From: Pseudomonadota bacterium
GTDB taxonomy: Bacteria > Desulfobacterota > Binatia > Binatales > Binataceae
Assembly (NCBI GenBank): GCA_021324885.1
Contig: JAJPIF010000025.1
Location: 110,713 to 174,712 of the forward strand
Length of the DNA: 64,000 bases
Direction of reading: 5' to 3'
Part shown: piece by piece, positions 26,570-33,493 of the stretch
Position numbering within the stretch: position 1 is the stretch's first letter
How the letters are laid out: each line of letters begins with the position of its first letter
Program-made: the position numbers and the translations under genes
The notes under the pieces: model-generated
Told to the model about the DNA's origin: nothing
Databases searched by the model: none
Seen by the model: only the letters and a program-made list of their open reading frames with translations

Positions 26570-27955
26570 CTACCGCGGAACAGAGCTATTTCGGCTGCAG
26601 GCATCGACTAATGCGGCGGCAGCGGCAGGATTGGAGGCCCAGTGCGCGTGAACGTAGGATGCGATTGTGTTGCCGATATGGAAGCCTTCGTCGCAGTGTT
26701 GGCCTCCGTATCGGGTTACGACCCTGAAGGCCGGGGCGGCTGAGGACAGTGGCGTCAGGCGCGAGTAGCGGAACTGATGGCCCCGAAACCGGGTGCCCGC
26801 GTCTCCCAGGATCGATTGACGATGCGTGCGGGCCTCGACATAGCCCAGCGCCTGCAGGCGATCGCACATCTCGACGCGCGCCGGTACGACAGCGCACATC
26901 GGATAGTCCCGACCCTCCAGCGTGCGCAGTTCCGAGCACAGGTACATCAGGCCGCCGCATTCGCCATAAACGACGCCGCCATCCGCCGCAAACGAAGCTA
27001 TTTCCCGCCTCATCGCGGAATTGTGCGCAAGCTGCTCCGCGTATGCTTCCGGATAGCCGCCGCCAATATAGATTCCGTCCACCTCGGGCAGGTGAGCATC
27101 GTGCACCGGCGAGAACATCACAAGCTGGGCGCCGGCTCGTTCCAGGCGCGAGAGGTTATCAACGTAGTAAAAATGAAACGCCTCGTCCAAAGCGATTCCG
27201 ATCCTGCATTTGCATGTCCGCGAAACATTGGCTGGTGCAGCCGCTTCGATTTCCAATGGCTTCACGTCTTTAGCCACCGCCATGATAGCGTCAAGGTCGC
27301 ACCATTGGTTGATTACCTCGGCCCACGCCGACAGCAGGCGTTCGGGAACAGAACGTTCGTCGGCGGCCAGCAAGCCGAGATGGCGTTCAGGGAAGCTCAG
27401 GTTCTGATCTGACGGCATTGCGCCCAGTACCGGCGTCCGTTCGCTGGCCTGGCGAAGGAGTTCAAGATGGCCCTTGCTGCCGACGCGATTGCAGATTACT
27501 CCGGCCAGGCGCAGGGTGGGATCGAAAGTCGCGAATCCGTGCGCCACCGCCGCGATCGACCGCGCCATCCCCGACGCGTTGACCATCAGCAAAACCGGCG
27601 CGTCAATCCATTTCGCGATTTGCGCGGTCGAGCCGTCCTCGCCGCGCGCCGACGCGCCGTCGAACAGGCCCATCACGCCTTCGATGACGGCAATGTCGGC
27701 GCCAGCGGAGCCTTTGGCCAATGTGTTGAGCACGGCGCTGCGCCCCATCATCCAGCCGTCCAGGTTGTGGCAATCGCGCCCAGCCGCACGCGCATGGTAG
27801 GTGGGATCGAGATAGTCGGGGCCGCATTTGAACACCGCGACGTTGAGCCCGCGCCCACGCAGCGCGCGAATCAGGCCGACGGTGAATGAGGTCTTTCCCG
27901 CGCCGCTTTCGGTTCCCGCGACCACCAGCCGCGGAACCGTGATGAATTCTGCCAT
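26570..27955 (-). CDS. cobB: Cobyrinate a,c-diamide synthase
   Basis: ATP- and glutamine-dependent amidase of corrin biosynthesis, CbiA/CobB family, 461 residues. The N-terminal synthetase domain has the P-loop GTESGAGKTSF, the motif KCGPDYLDPTYH and VIEGVMGLFDG. The C-terminal class I glutamine amidotransferase domain has the nucleophile Cys in VVYGECGGLMYL and the catalytic His in VHAHWASNP. It is the only cobalamin gene in the window; its neighbours are unrelated, so the rest of the pathway is elsewhere or the cell salvages corrinoids. Between CbiA and CobB specificity (anaerobic or aerobic substrate) the sequence alone does not decide. Confidence 0.95.
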   Translation of the reverse strand: MAEFITVPRLVVAGTESGAGKTSFTVGLIRALRGRGLNVAVFKCGPDYLDPTYHARAAGRDCHNLDGWMMGRSAVLNTLAKGSAGADIAVIEGVMGLFDGASARGEDGSTAQIAKWIDAPVLLMVNASGMARSIAAVAHGFATFDPTLRLAGVICNRVGSKGHLELLRQASERTPVLGAMPSDQNLSFPERHLGLLAADERSVPERLLSAWAEVINQWCDLDAIMAVAKDVKPLEIEAAAPANVSRTCKCRIGIALDEAFHFYYVDNLSRLERAGAQLVMFSPVHDAHLPEVDGIYIGGGYPEAYAEQLAHNSAMRREIASFAADGGVVYGECGGLMYLCSELRTLEGRDYPMCAVVPARVEMCDRLQALGYVEARTHRQSILGDAGTRFRGHQFRYSRLTPLSSAAPAFRVVTRYGGQHCDEGFHIGNTIASYVHAHWASNPAAAAALVDACSRNSSVPR

Positions 27956-28081
27956 TGGTCCAACCAGTCAGCCTTCGCCATCTTCAAGCCAGCTATCGCG
28001 CCTCCCCCCCAGGGCAAATCCAGGGCTACCCACGGCGCCAAGCGCGCCGCGGATTCATTATAGAGGCGTGCGCAGCAACGT

Positions 28082-29185
28082 TCAGCTCCGCAGCTCGCGG
28101 CGCGCCGACGACGACTTGAGCTTGGGCACCACCTGGTTCGCGAACAGATCGATGGACCGCATGATCTGGTCGTGCGGCGTCGTGTAGAGCTGCATAAACA
28201 GCATTACCTCGTCCACGCCGGCATCCTCCAGGAACTGCAGGGAATCCAGGCATCGGGCAGGATCGCCGATGCAGGCGCCGCCGAACTTGACCACGTCTTC
28301 GATCGGAATCTGGTCCACCTGGGCGAAGTTCTTCACGAAATTATCGATGATAGCTTTGTAGCTGGCGGGAGGCTTGCCTTCGATCCAGGGAGCGAACAGG
28401 TCGCGCGTCTGCCGCGTGTACATCTTCATGTTCGCGCCCTGCAGGTCCAGCGCTTCGCGGTCGCTCGGCGAGCACAGCGCCATCCGCAGCACCGAGAAAT
28501 GATTATTCACGAATTTGCCGATCGGCTTGGCATTGCGGATCTTTTCGCGATAGGTCCTGACATACTCATTGGAGTTGGCCTCGCTGATGCCGAAGCCGAG
28601 TACGCCCAGCCCATGCTCGGCGGCAAACTCGACGGTTGAGGCCTGAGTGCACGCCACCGACATCGGAGGATGCGGCTGCTGGACGGGTTTGGGAATCACC
28701 GCGCGCTCGGGCATCTGGATCAGTTTGCCATCCCATTTGAACCTTTCCTGGGTCCACATCGCGGGAAGCATCGCCAGCGCCTCTTCCCATTGCGGGCGCG
28801 TCAGATCCGGATCGACATGAAACGCCGACAGCTCGGATTCGCAAATAGCGCGGCCGCCGCCGAACTCCACTCTGCCGTCGGACAGGGTATCGAGCACGGC
28901 GATGCGCTCGGCGACGCGCGCCGGATGATTAATGTTGAACGGCAGCAGCACGATCCCGTGTCCGAGCCGGATACGGCTGGTTTTGGCCGCCAGAAACGCC
29001 AAAACTTCTTCGGGCGCCGAACTATACGAAAATCGCTCGAGGAAGTGATGTTCGGTAAACCAAACGGCCCGATACCCGAGACTGTCGGCGAGCTGCACCT
29101 GCTCGATGCATTCCTTGTAGATACGCCGGACCGATTGGGGACTCGGGTCTGACGTTTCCAACTCATAGAACAGGCTGATTTCCAA
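28082..29185 (-). CDS. LLM class flavin-dependent oxidoreductase
   Basis: Luciferase-like monooxygenase, 367 residues. Motifs: YRAVWFTEHHFLERFSYSS, SRIRLGHGIVLLPFNINHPA, SDGRVEFGGGRAI, and FGGACIGDPARCLDSLQFLE near the end. It is longer than the other two LLM proteins because of an insertion around residues 235-285. The frame has no ATG near the N-terminus: the TTG at 29185, with GAGG 9 nt upstream, is the only start that keeps the first beta strand (EISLFYE). It is first in a minus-strand run with cobB (126 bp downstream) and the HyuB-like gene, though functional linkage is doubtful. Confidence 0.92.
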   Translation of the reverse strand: MEISLFYELETSDPSPQSVRRIYKECIEQVQLADSLGYRAVWFTEHHFLERFSYSSAPEEVLAFLAAKTSRIRLGHGIVLLPFNINHPARVAERIAVLDTLSDGRVEFGGGRAICESELSAFHVDPDLTRPQWEEALAMLPAMWTQERFKWDGKLIQMPERAVIPKPVQQPHPPMSVACTQASTVEFAAEHGLGVLGFGISEANSNEYVRTYREKIRNAKPIGKFVNNHFSVLRMALCSPSDREALDLQGANMKMYTRQTRDLFAPWIEGKPPASYKAIIDNFVKNFAQVDQIPIEDVVKFGGACIGDPARCLDSLQFLEDAGVDEVMLFMQLYTTPHDQIMRSIDLFANQVVPKLKSSSARRELRS

Positions 29186-29617
29186 GGCGCTTTACCTCGC
29201 TTTCAGACTTTCCGCGACATCCGCGGCCCCGCTCGTGGGCGGCCGTCCCTGCAGCCGTTTCCGCCCGCACACGGCCACACGTTTCGATCTACCATCTTTA
29301 GCCCGTTCGCATCCATACTATGCGCCGGCAACCGAAGGTGAATAAGCGTACCGTCAAAGTGCTTGCAGGAGCTTCCATTTTGCCCAGAGGGCTGCGATGT
29401 GTGGTTCAAAAGGCCCTGCAGCGCTATTTAAAAATGACGGAATTCATATTAAATCTGCGCGATTTTCTTGCGCCTTGGCCGATAATTGGGCTATGGTCCG
29501 TTCGCTTAGCTTCCAGTCTGGAGGGGGGCTTCAGTCCATGACAACCGCTTTGGTACCTTGCGTAACTTGCGGGTACGCTTTGCCGAAGGCGTCCGTGCCT
29601 GGATGAGGTATCAAAAC
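29186..29617. other. Upstream region of the peptide-modification operon
   Basis: These 432 bases separate the minus-strand LLM gene from the plus-strand peptide operon. No believable gene is present; a 35-codon frame at 29434 lacks an RBS. The part from about 29425 to 29500 is noticeably AT-richer than its surroundings. It offers only weak promoter matches (TTCAAA/TTTAAA at about 29405-29432; TTGCGC/TATGGT 18 bp apart at about 29469-29500). The operon promoter is probably here but cannot be fixed by eye. Confidence 0.5.
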
Positions 29618-29797
29618 ATGCCTCAGTCTTCGCAGGGTTCGTCGCCGCCAAGCGACAGGGAATTCACGCTCAAAACCAGGAAGCCTTACGTTAAACCATC
29701 TTTCCGGCGTGAACAGATCTTCGAAACGATGGCATTGCAGTGCGGCAAGATACAAAGCACACAGTCGTCATGTCATTACAACAGAAAGAGCTCCTGA
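29618..29797 (+). CDS. Candidate modified-peptide precursor (59 aa)
   Basis: Short peptide, 59 residues, probably the substrate of the downstream enzymes. A Ser/Gln/Pro-rich start (MPQSSQGSSPPSD) leads to a Y-x-x-P motif, KPYVKPSFRR (residues 22-31), then EQIFETMALQCGK (32-44) and a polar Ser/Thr/Gln tail with a second cysteine (Cys42, Cys52). The Y-x-x-P plus hydrophobic pattern is what PqqD-type proteins recognise in lasso-peptide leaders, and a PqqD protein is encoded in this operon. The ATG at 29618 has GAGG 9 nt upstream; an ATG at 29603 is also in frame. Its 3' end overlaps the peptidase start by 28 bp, suggesting coupling. It could be a chance frame, but motif, RBS and position argue against that. 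Confidence 0.6.
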   Translation: MPQSSQGSSPPSDREFTLKTRKPYVKPSFRREQIFETMALQCGKIQSTQSSCHYNRKSS

Positions 29798-30294
29798 TTG
29801 GTCCTTCGCTGATCGGCGAGTCGAGTATTGATGATGTAAATATTCACGATCGCATCGGCTGCGAGCTGGTTGCCGAAGCGCTTCGCGCCGGCGCTCACAC
29901 ACGCGTGCGGGTGATGGGAACCAGCATGCTTCCGGCGCTGCGGCCCGGAGACGTTCTGGTCGTGCGCGGTGGATCAGAACATCCCGCTGTGAATGAGATC
30001 GTTCTCTTCCTACGCTACGGACGCCTGTTCGCCCATCGTGTGTTGCGCAAAATCGGCGCCGACTTGATCACTCGGGGCGACGCTTTGCCCGATCCCGACC
30101 CGCCGGTGCGAGCCGCGGAATTATTGGGCGTGGTTGTCGCGGTGATCCGCGACGGTTCCCGCCAACTTCCCGCAGGGCCGCCTTCGATCGCGCAACGGAT
30201 GGCGGCTGCGGCCATGCGGCGCTCAAACACTGTCCACCGGCTGGTGCTCAGATGGTGCAATGCGCAAACCCAGAGCGTCCTGGATGAGGGCTGA
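29770..30294 (+). CDS. S24/S26 family peptidase, SipW/Sec11-like Ser-His type, soluble
   Basis: Protein of 174 residues with a signal-peptidase-type catalytic core. The Ser motif is VMGTSMLPALRPGDVLVV (Ser52), followed by NEIVLFLRYGRLFAHRVLRK (His89) and LITRGDALPDPDPP. This order, G-x-S-M-x-P then H-R-V then (K/R)GDA-x-x-x-D, matches the S26B (SipW/Sec11) class, where His replaces Lys as general base. No transmembrane segment is visible, so it is probably cytosolic. The ATG at 29770 overlaps the precursor gene; a GTG 30 bp earlier is possible. Inferred role: removal of the leader from the modified peptide, or a regulatory self-cleaving protein. HprK-like kinase follows after 12 bp. Confidence 0.85.
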   Translation: MSLQQKELLIGPSLIGESSIDDVNIHDRIGCELVAEALRAGAHTRVRVMGTSMLPALRPGDVLVVRGGSEHPAVNEIVLFLRYGRLFAHRVLRKIGADLITRGDALPDPDPPVRAAELLGVVVAVIRDGSRQLPAGPPSIAQRMAAAAMRRSNTVHRLVLRWCNAQTQSVLDEG

Positions 30295-30306
30295 GGAAGC
30301 GCGCAG

Positions 30307-31149
30307 GTGATCGCGGGCAATACCAGAGCATTCTCAGCGCAGCGATACGAAATTCGCGATTTCCATGTCTGCTTCGAGATTGGCGGCGTGCCCTTCGTGC
30401 TGACGGCGAAGGATCCCGCCTTTATCGCGATGCTGGAGAATCGCTACGCCAATTTCCTGCGCGAACGTGTTTGTGCTCGGGCTGTCAGAATAAGGATCGA
30501 GCTGACGCCACCCTGGTGTGCCACCGGCGACGCAGGCCTCGAAATCTATTTCAAAGGCGCGCGATGGGTGATGAAGCGGGGCGATTTTTACGCCGAATGG
30601 GACAGGGACTTGGGGCGAGGCACGGTTCGTCAATCGGCAAATCCTTACGCAATCGATTCAGTGATCCGGATCATGTTGAGCCTGATACTGGCGCGACAGC
30701 GCGGCTTCCTGCTCCATTCGGCGAGCGCGGTTCGCGGCGGGCGTGCTTTTTTGTTTTGCGGGGTCTCGGGGTCCGGCAAAACCACTATCGCGCGGATGGC
30801 CCCGCGCGACTCTGCCCTGCTCAGCGACGAGATTTCCTGCCTGCGCTGCACAGCAAGCGGGTATTATGCATTTGGAACCCCATTTGCCGGCGACCTTGGT
30901 GTGGCGGGCGCAGCGGTAGCAGCGCCGGTTGCCGCCCTTTACTTCCTGCGCCAGGGACCGCGCAACCGAATCGAACCAATCGACCCACCGCGCGCTGTGG
31001 CGCAACTGATGCGTAACATTCTTTTCTTCGCCAAAGACTGCGAAGCCGGGGCGCAGGTGTTCGAAACAGCCTGCGATTTCGGCGCGCGAGTCGATGCGGC
31101 TGAACTCACGTTCAAGGCCGACCCCACGGTATGGGAGCTAATCCGATGA
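30307..31149 (+). CDS. HprK-related kinase
   Basis: Protein of 280 residues related to the C-terminal kinase domain of HPr kinase/phosphorylase. The P-loop is CGVSGSGKTTIARM (152-164), preceded by GFLLHSASAV (133-142), and the acidic motif LLSDEISC lies at 171-178. The N-terminal 120 residues are unlike HprK. Similar 'HprK-rel-A' proteins are known to travel with PqqD-like peptide chaperones, with unknown targets. The start is GTG, supported by GAGG 8 nt upstream. The stop overlaps the PqqD start as ATGA. It may phosphorylate the peptide or a partner, or act as an ATP-dependent switch; no HPr/PTS genes are present here. Confidence 0.88.
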   Translation: MIAGNTRAFSAQRYEIRDFHVCFEIGGVPFVLTAKDPAFIAMLENRYANFLRERVCARAVRIRIELTPPWCATGDAGLEIYFKGARWVMKRGDFYAEWDRDLGRGTVRQSANPYAIDSVIRIMLSLILARQRGFLLHSASAVRGGRAFLFCGVSGSGKTTIARMAPRDSALLSDEISCLRCTASGYYAFGTPFAGDLGVAGAAVAAPVAALYFLRQGPRNRIEPIDPPRAVAQLMRNILFFAKDCEAGAQVFETACDFGARVDAAELTFKADPTVWELIR

Positions 31150-31448
31150 ATGACAGTACCGGCAAGAAATATATCAGCCGAAGCCAGGCGGTTGCCGCCC
31201 GCATGCTGGGCGAGGAAATGATGATCATGTCGATCCGCGACTCCGCCCTCTTCAGCCTCAATCCAACCGCCAGCGCCATCTGGCAGGCTGCCGACGGCGT
31301 CACCCCATTGCGGGAGATAGTCGAGCGCGCAATCGTTGCTCACTTCGAAGTCGAGCCGGACACCGCCTACCGCGACGCAGTCGAGTTGGTCGAAGCTTTG
31401 GCCGGCCACGGGATTTTGAAAATCGCCGCCGAGCCTGCGCGCTCATAG
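31146..31448 (+). CDS. PqqD family peptide chaperone (RiPP recognition element)
   Basis: Small winged-helix protein of 100 residues. PqqD-like proteins hold the leader of a ribosomal peptide and present it to a radical SAM enzyme. Visible family features: RDSALFSLNPTASAIWQAAD (residues 31-50, the classic L-N-x-T-A-x-x-I-W block), GVTPLREIVERAIVAHFEV, and a final helix DAVELVEALAGHGIL. The ATG at 31146 is preferred since GGGAG lies 8 nt upstream and it shares ATGA with the kinase stop; an ATG 15 bp earlier is less likely. It is the probable reader of the Y-x-x-P motif in the 59-residue peptide. Confidence 0.93.
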   Translation: MNDSTGKKYISRSQAVAARMLGEEMMIMSIRDSALFSLNPTASAIWQAADGVTPLREIVERAIVAHFEVEPDTAYRDAVELVEALAGHGILKIAAEPARS

Positions 31449-31598
31449 CACTGTCACGGCAGCGCCTCCGTAGCTTCAGGAGAGAGACCAGGAACCAGGT
31501 TTACTAATTGCGGCCACCGATGAATATCGAATCCGTGAAGCGAAATATATTCACGCCGTCCGACGTGAAACAATTGTGGTGGAGCGCAGGACACAAGC

Positions 31599-32642
31599 AT
31601 GGGCTCGCTGGTTGAAGAACTCAATGCCCGGGCGATCGAGCTTGGCGTTCCCCTCGGCGTGCATCTGGACCTGACCTGGCGATGCAACGAACGCTGCATA
31701 CATTGCTACCTCGATCACGACGGCGCCGGCGAGTTGAGTTTCGTGGAGATCGATGAATTGCTGGTCCAACTGGCCAATGCCGGGGTGTTCTTTCTTACTT
31801 TGAGCGGAGGCGAACCGCTGCTGCGCAAGGACTTCTTCGCAATCCTGCGCCGGGCCCGCGAACTCAGTTTCAACGTCAAGCTCAAGACCAACGCGATCCT
31901 GATTGGCGAGCGGGAGACTGCACTGATCCGCGACCTCGGCGTCGAGTCGGTGCAGGTAAGCATCTACTCCAATCAGCCTGAGGTTCACGACGCCATCACC
32001 GGGGCCTCCGGTTCGCTGGCGCGATCGATCCGTGCAATCCGGCTGCTGGTTTCCCGCGGCCTCAAGGTGACGATCGCCCATGTGATCATGCGTCCCAACC
32101 GCGGCCACTATCCCACCGTTCGCGCTCTGGCCGCCGAACTGGGAGCGGTCTTCACCATCGATCCGACCATCACCCCCCATATCAACGGCAACCGGTCATT
32201 GCTGGCCCTCAACATCGCGTCTGCCGATTTGCGAGATGTGCTCCGGGACAAGAGCCTGGTGGCAGACAGCAACGAGTTCGCGCCAGCCGCGCCCTCGGAT
32301 GAGGACCTGGTGAACGGGATACCGTGCAGCGCGGGCCATAGTTCCTGCTACATTTCGCCGTTTGGAGATGTCTATCCTTGCGTGCAGTTTCCTCTGCCGA
32401 GCGGCAATATCCGCCGCCAGCGGTTCATTGATATCTGGAAGCACTCGCCCCAGTTGGCTGAGGTGCGATCGATTCGTCTGCGCGATCTGCCGGTCTGCTC
32501 GACCTGCGCCCACGCCACCTCGTGCTCGCGCTGCCCGGGCCTGGCCTTTATGGAGGGCAATATGCGCGGCCCTTCCACCCAGGATTGCGAGAAATCCTAC
32601 GCGCGCACCGCAATCCCAACCGCCAATATGGTCAGACACTAG
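31599..32642 (+). CDS. Radical SAM/SPASM peptide-modifying enzyme
   Basis: Radical S-adenosylmethionine enzyme of 347 residues. The SAM cluster cysteines are C29, C33 and C36 in RCNERCIHCYLDHDG, and the SAM-binding turn is LTLSGGEPLLRKD. A C-terminal SPASM domain binds extra Fe-S clusters (GIPCSAGHSSCYISPFGDVY, then CSTCAHATSCSRCPG and a last Cys in TQDCEKS). Such enzymes make thioether, carbon-carbon or other cross-links in peptides chosen by a PqqD partner. GCAGG lies 8 nt before the ATG. It lies 150 bp after pqqD on the same strand and ends the cluster. The peptide upstream, with Cys42 and Cys52, is the obvious candidate substrate; the actual modification cannot be read from sequence. Confidence 0.93.
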   Translation: MGSLVEELNARAIELGVPLGVHLDLTWRCNERCIHCYLDHDGAGELSFVEIDELLVQLANAGVFFLTLSGGEPLLRKDFFAILRRARELSFNVKLKTNAILIGERETALIRDLGVESVQVSIYSNQPEVHDAITGASGSLARSIRAIRLLVSRGLKVTIAHVIMRPNRGHYPTVRALAAELGAVFTIDPTITPHINGNRSLLALNIASADLRDVLRDKSLVADSNEFAPAAPSDEDLVNGIPCSAGHSSCYISPFGDVYPCVQFPLPSGNIRRQRFIDIWKHSPQLAEVRSIRLRDLPVCSTCAHATSCSRCPGLAFMEGNMRGPSTQDCEKSYARTAIPTANMVRH

Positions 32643-32757
32643 GCATGCACGGTCAGGTAGTGTCCCTCTCCGCGGATCAGAATTGCCTGAACAGGCGGAC
32701 CCATGGTGGCAGGCGCCGCGCCGGCTTCCGTAGTCGCCGGGCGACGGCCCTGCAAGC

Positions 32758-32968
32758 CTAATCGTCGGCGTCGATATCGCTATCGGAAATCAGACCGCTG
32801 GCCTCATCACCGGCGGTGGTGAGCAGGCGTCCCGACGCGTCCTGAATGTCATCGGTGCGCTTGTTATACCACCCCAGCAATTTTCCGTTGCGGTCATAAG
32901 CGTACTGGTTGCCACCCTGCTCTCGCGTCCAGCCCGGAAGCTGCCCGATTTTTTACTCTTTTCAACAC
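32758..32968 (-). pseudogene. Gene remnant or frameshifted small gene next to tRNA-Leu
   Basis: A 63-codon stretch (32758-32949, minus strand) has a protein-like composition, GWTREQGGNQYAYDRNGKLL then GWYNKRTDDIQDASGRLL, and ends EASGLISDSDIDADD, but it has no start codon. A TAA precedes it, lying partly within a run of six A residues (32949-32954). Deleting one A would join it to GTG TTG AAA AGA GTA from 32968. The pattern of D-x-x-G-(K/R)-L-L repeats suggests a once-functional beta-rich domain. It lies just 3' of tRNA-Leu, a common integration site, so it may be what is left of an inserted element. A sequencing error in the A-run is the main alternative. Confidence 0.4.
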
Positions 32969-33022
32969 GCCGCGCCTTCGAATAATCAACCTTCTCGAAA
33001 GCTGTACTTGCTCGGATGTTGA

Positions 33023-33109
33023 TGGTGCGAGGGGCGGGACTTGAACCCGCACGGTATTTCTACCACGAGCCCCTCAAACTCGCGTGTCTGCCTGTTCCAC
33101 CACCCTCGC
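33023..33109 (-). tRNA. tRNA-Leu (anticodon GAG)
   Basis: An 87-nt tRNA with encoded CCA. The acceptor stem GCGAGGG (33103-33109 reversed) pairs with CCCTCGC (33027-33033 reversed), followed by discriminator A and CCA at 33023-33025. The D-arm region is GGTGGAACAGGCAGACAC. The anticodon stem CGAGT/GCTCG has one T-G wobble, and its 7-nt loop TTGAGGG gives anticodon GAG. A long variable arm and the T-arm GGTTCAAGTCC are present, all typical of leucine tRNA. It lies 13 bp after secG on the same strand, as in many proteobacteria. Confidence 0.97.
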
Positions 33110-33122
33110 ACTGAATGAGCCG

Positions 33123-33467
33123 CTACTTATGGGTTCCGGCAGGATTTCCCCGACCGCCAAGCGGTTTGACAGGCGCCGTCAGCGGCTTGGCCGGCGCGGA
33201 GATCGGAGCGGGCGCGCCGGTGAAAATGCTTGACGTCAGCCGATGGGTCGAGTTGTATGCCAAGTAAAGAGACGTGCAGAAAAAAGCGGCGGCCAGACCG
33301 CCTGTCAACCGGGTCAGGAAGTTGCCGGCTCCGCTCGAGCCGAACACCGTCTGGCTGGAGCCGCCGAACACCGCCCCGATATCTGCGCCTTTGCCCTGCT
33401 GAAGCAGAACCACGACGGACAGAACCACACAAATCATCAAGTGTATAGCCAAAACTACTGAATACAT
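33123..33467 (-). CDS. secG: Protein translocase subunit SecG
   Basis: Small inner-membrane subunit of the SecYEG translocon, 114 residues. Two transmembrane helices (VVLAIHLMICVVLSVVVLLQ at the N-terminus and LAAAFFCTSLYLAY around 56-72) flank the conserved loop QQGKGADIGAVFGGSSQTVF. The C-terminal tail is long, Pro/Ala-rich and low in complexity. It follows tpiA and precedes tRNA-Leu, the usual order. The ATG at 33467 lacks a strong RBS; it starts 26 bp after the tpiA stop. Confidence 0.96.
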   Translation of the reverse strand: MYSVVLAIHLMICVVLSVVVLLQQGKGADIGAVFGGSSQTVFGSSGAGNFLTRLTGGLAAAFFCTSLYLAYNSTHRLTSSIFTGAPAPISAPAKPLTAPVKPLGGRGNPAGTHK

Positions 33468-33493
33468 CTAAATTCGACCAGCATACCGGATGC

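Noticed and set aside
29434-29541. 35-codon frame upstream of the 59-residue peptide
   Set aside because: No RBS and no recognisable motif; lies in the likely promoter region.
31520-31615. 31-codon frame (MNIESVKRNIF...) between pqqD and the radical SAM gene
   Set aside because: Considered as a second precursor peptide, but it has no RBS, no Y-x-x-P or Cys motif, and its end lies inside the radical SAM start region.
32634-32675. GACACTA/TAGTGTC inverted repeat at the end of the radical SAM gene, as a terminator
   Set aside because: The stem has only 7 bp with a 16-nt loop and no T-run follows; not enough for a terminator call.
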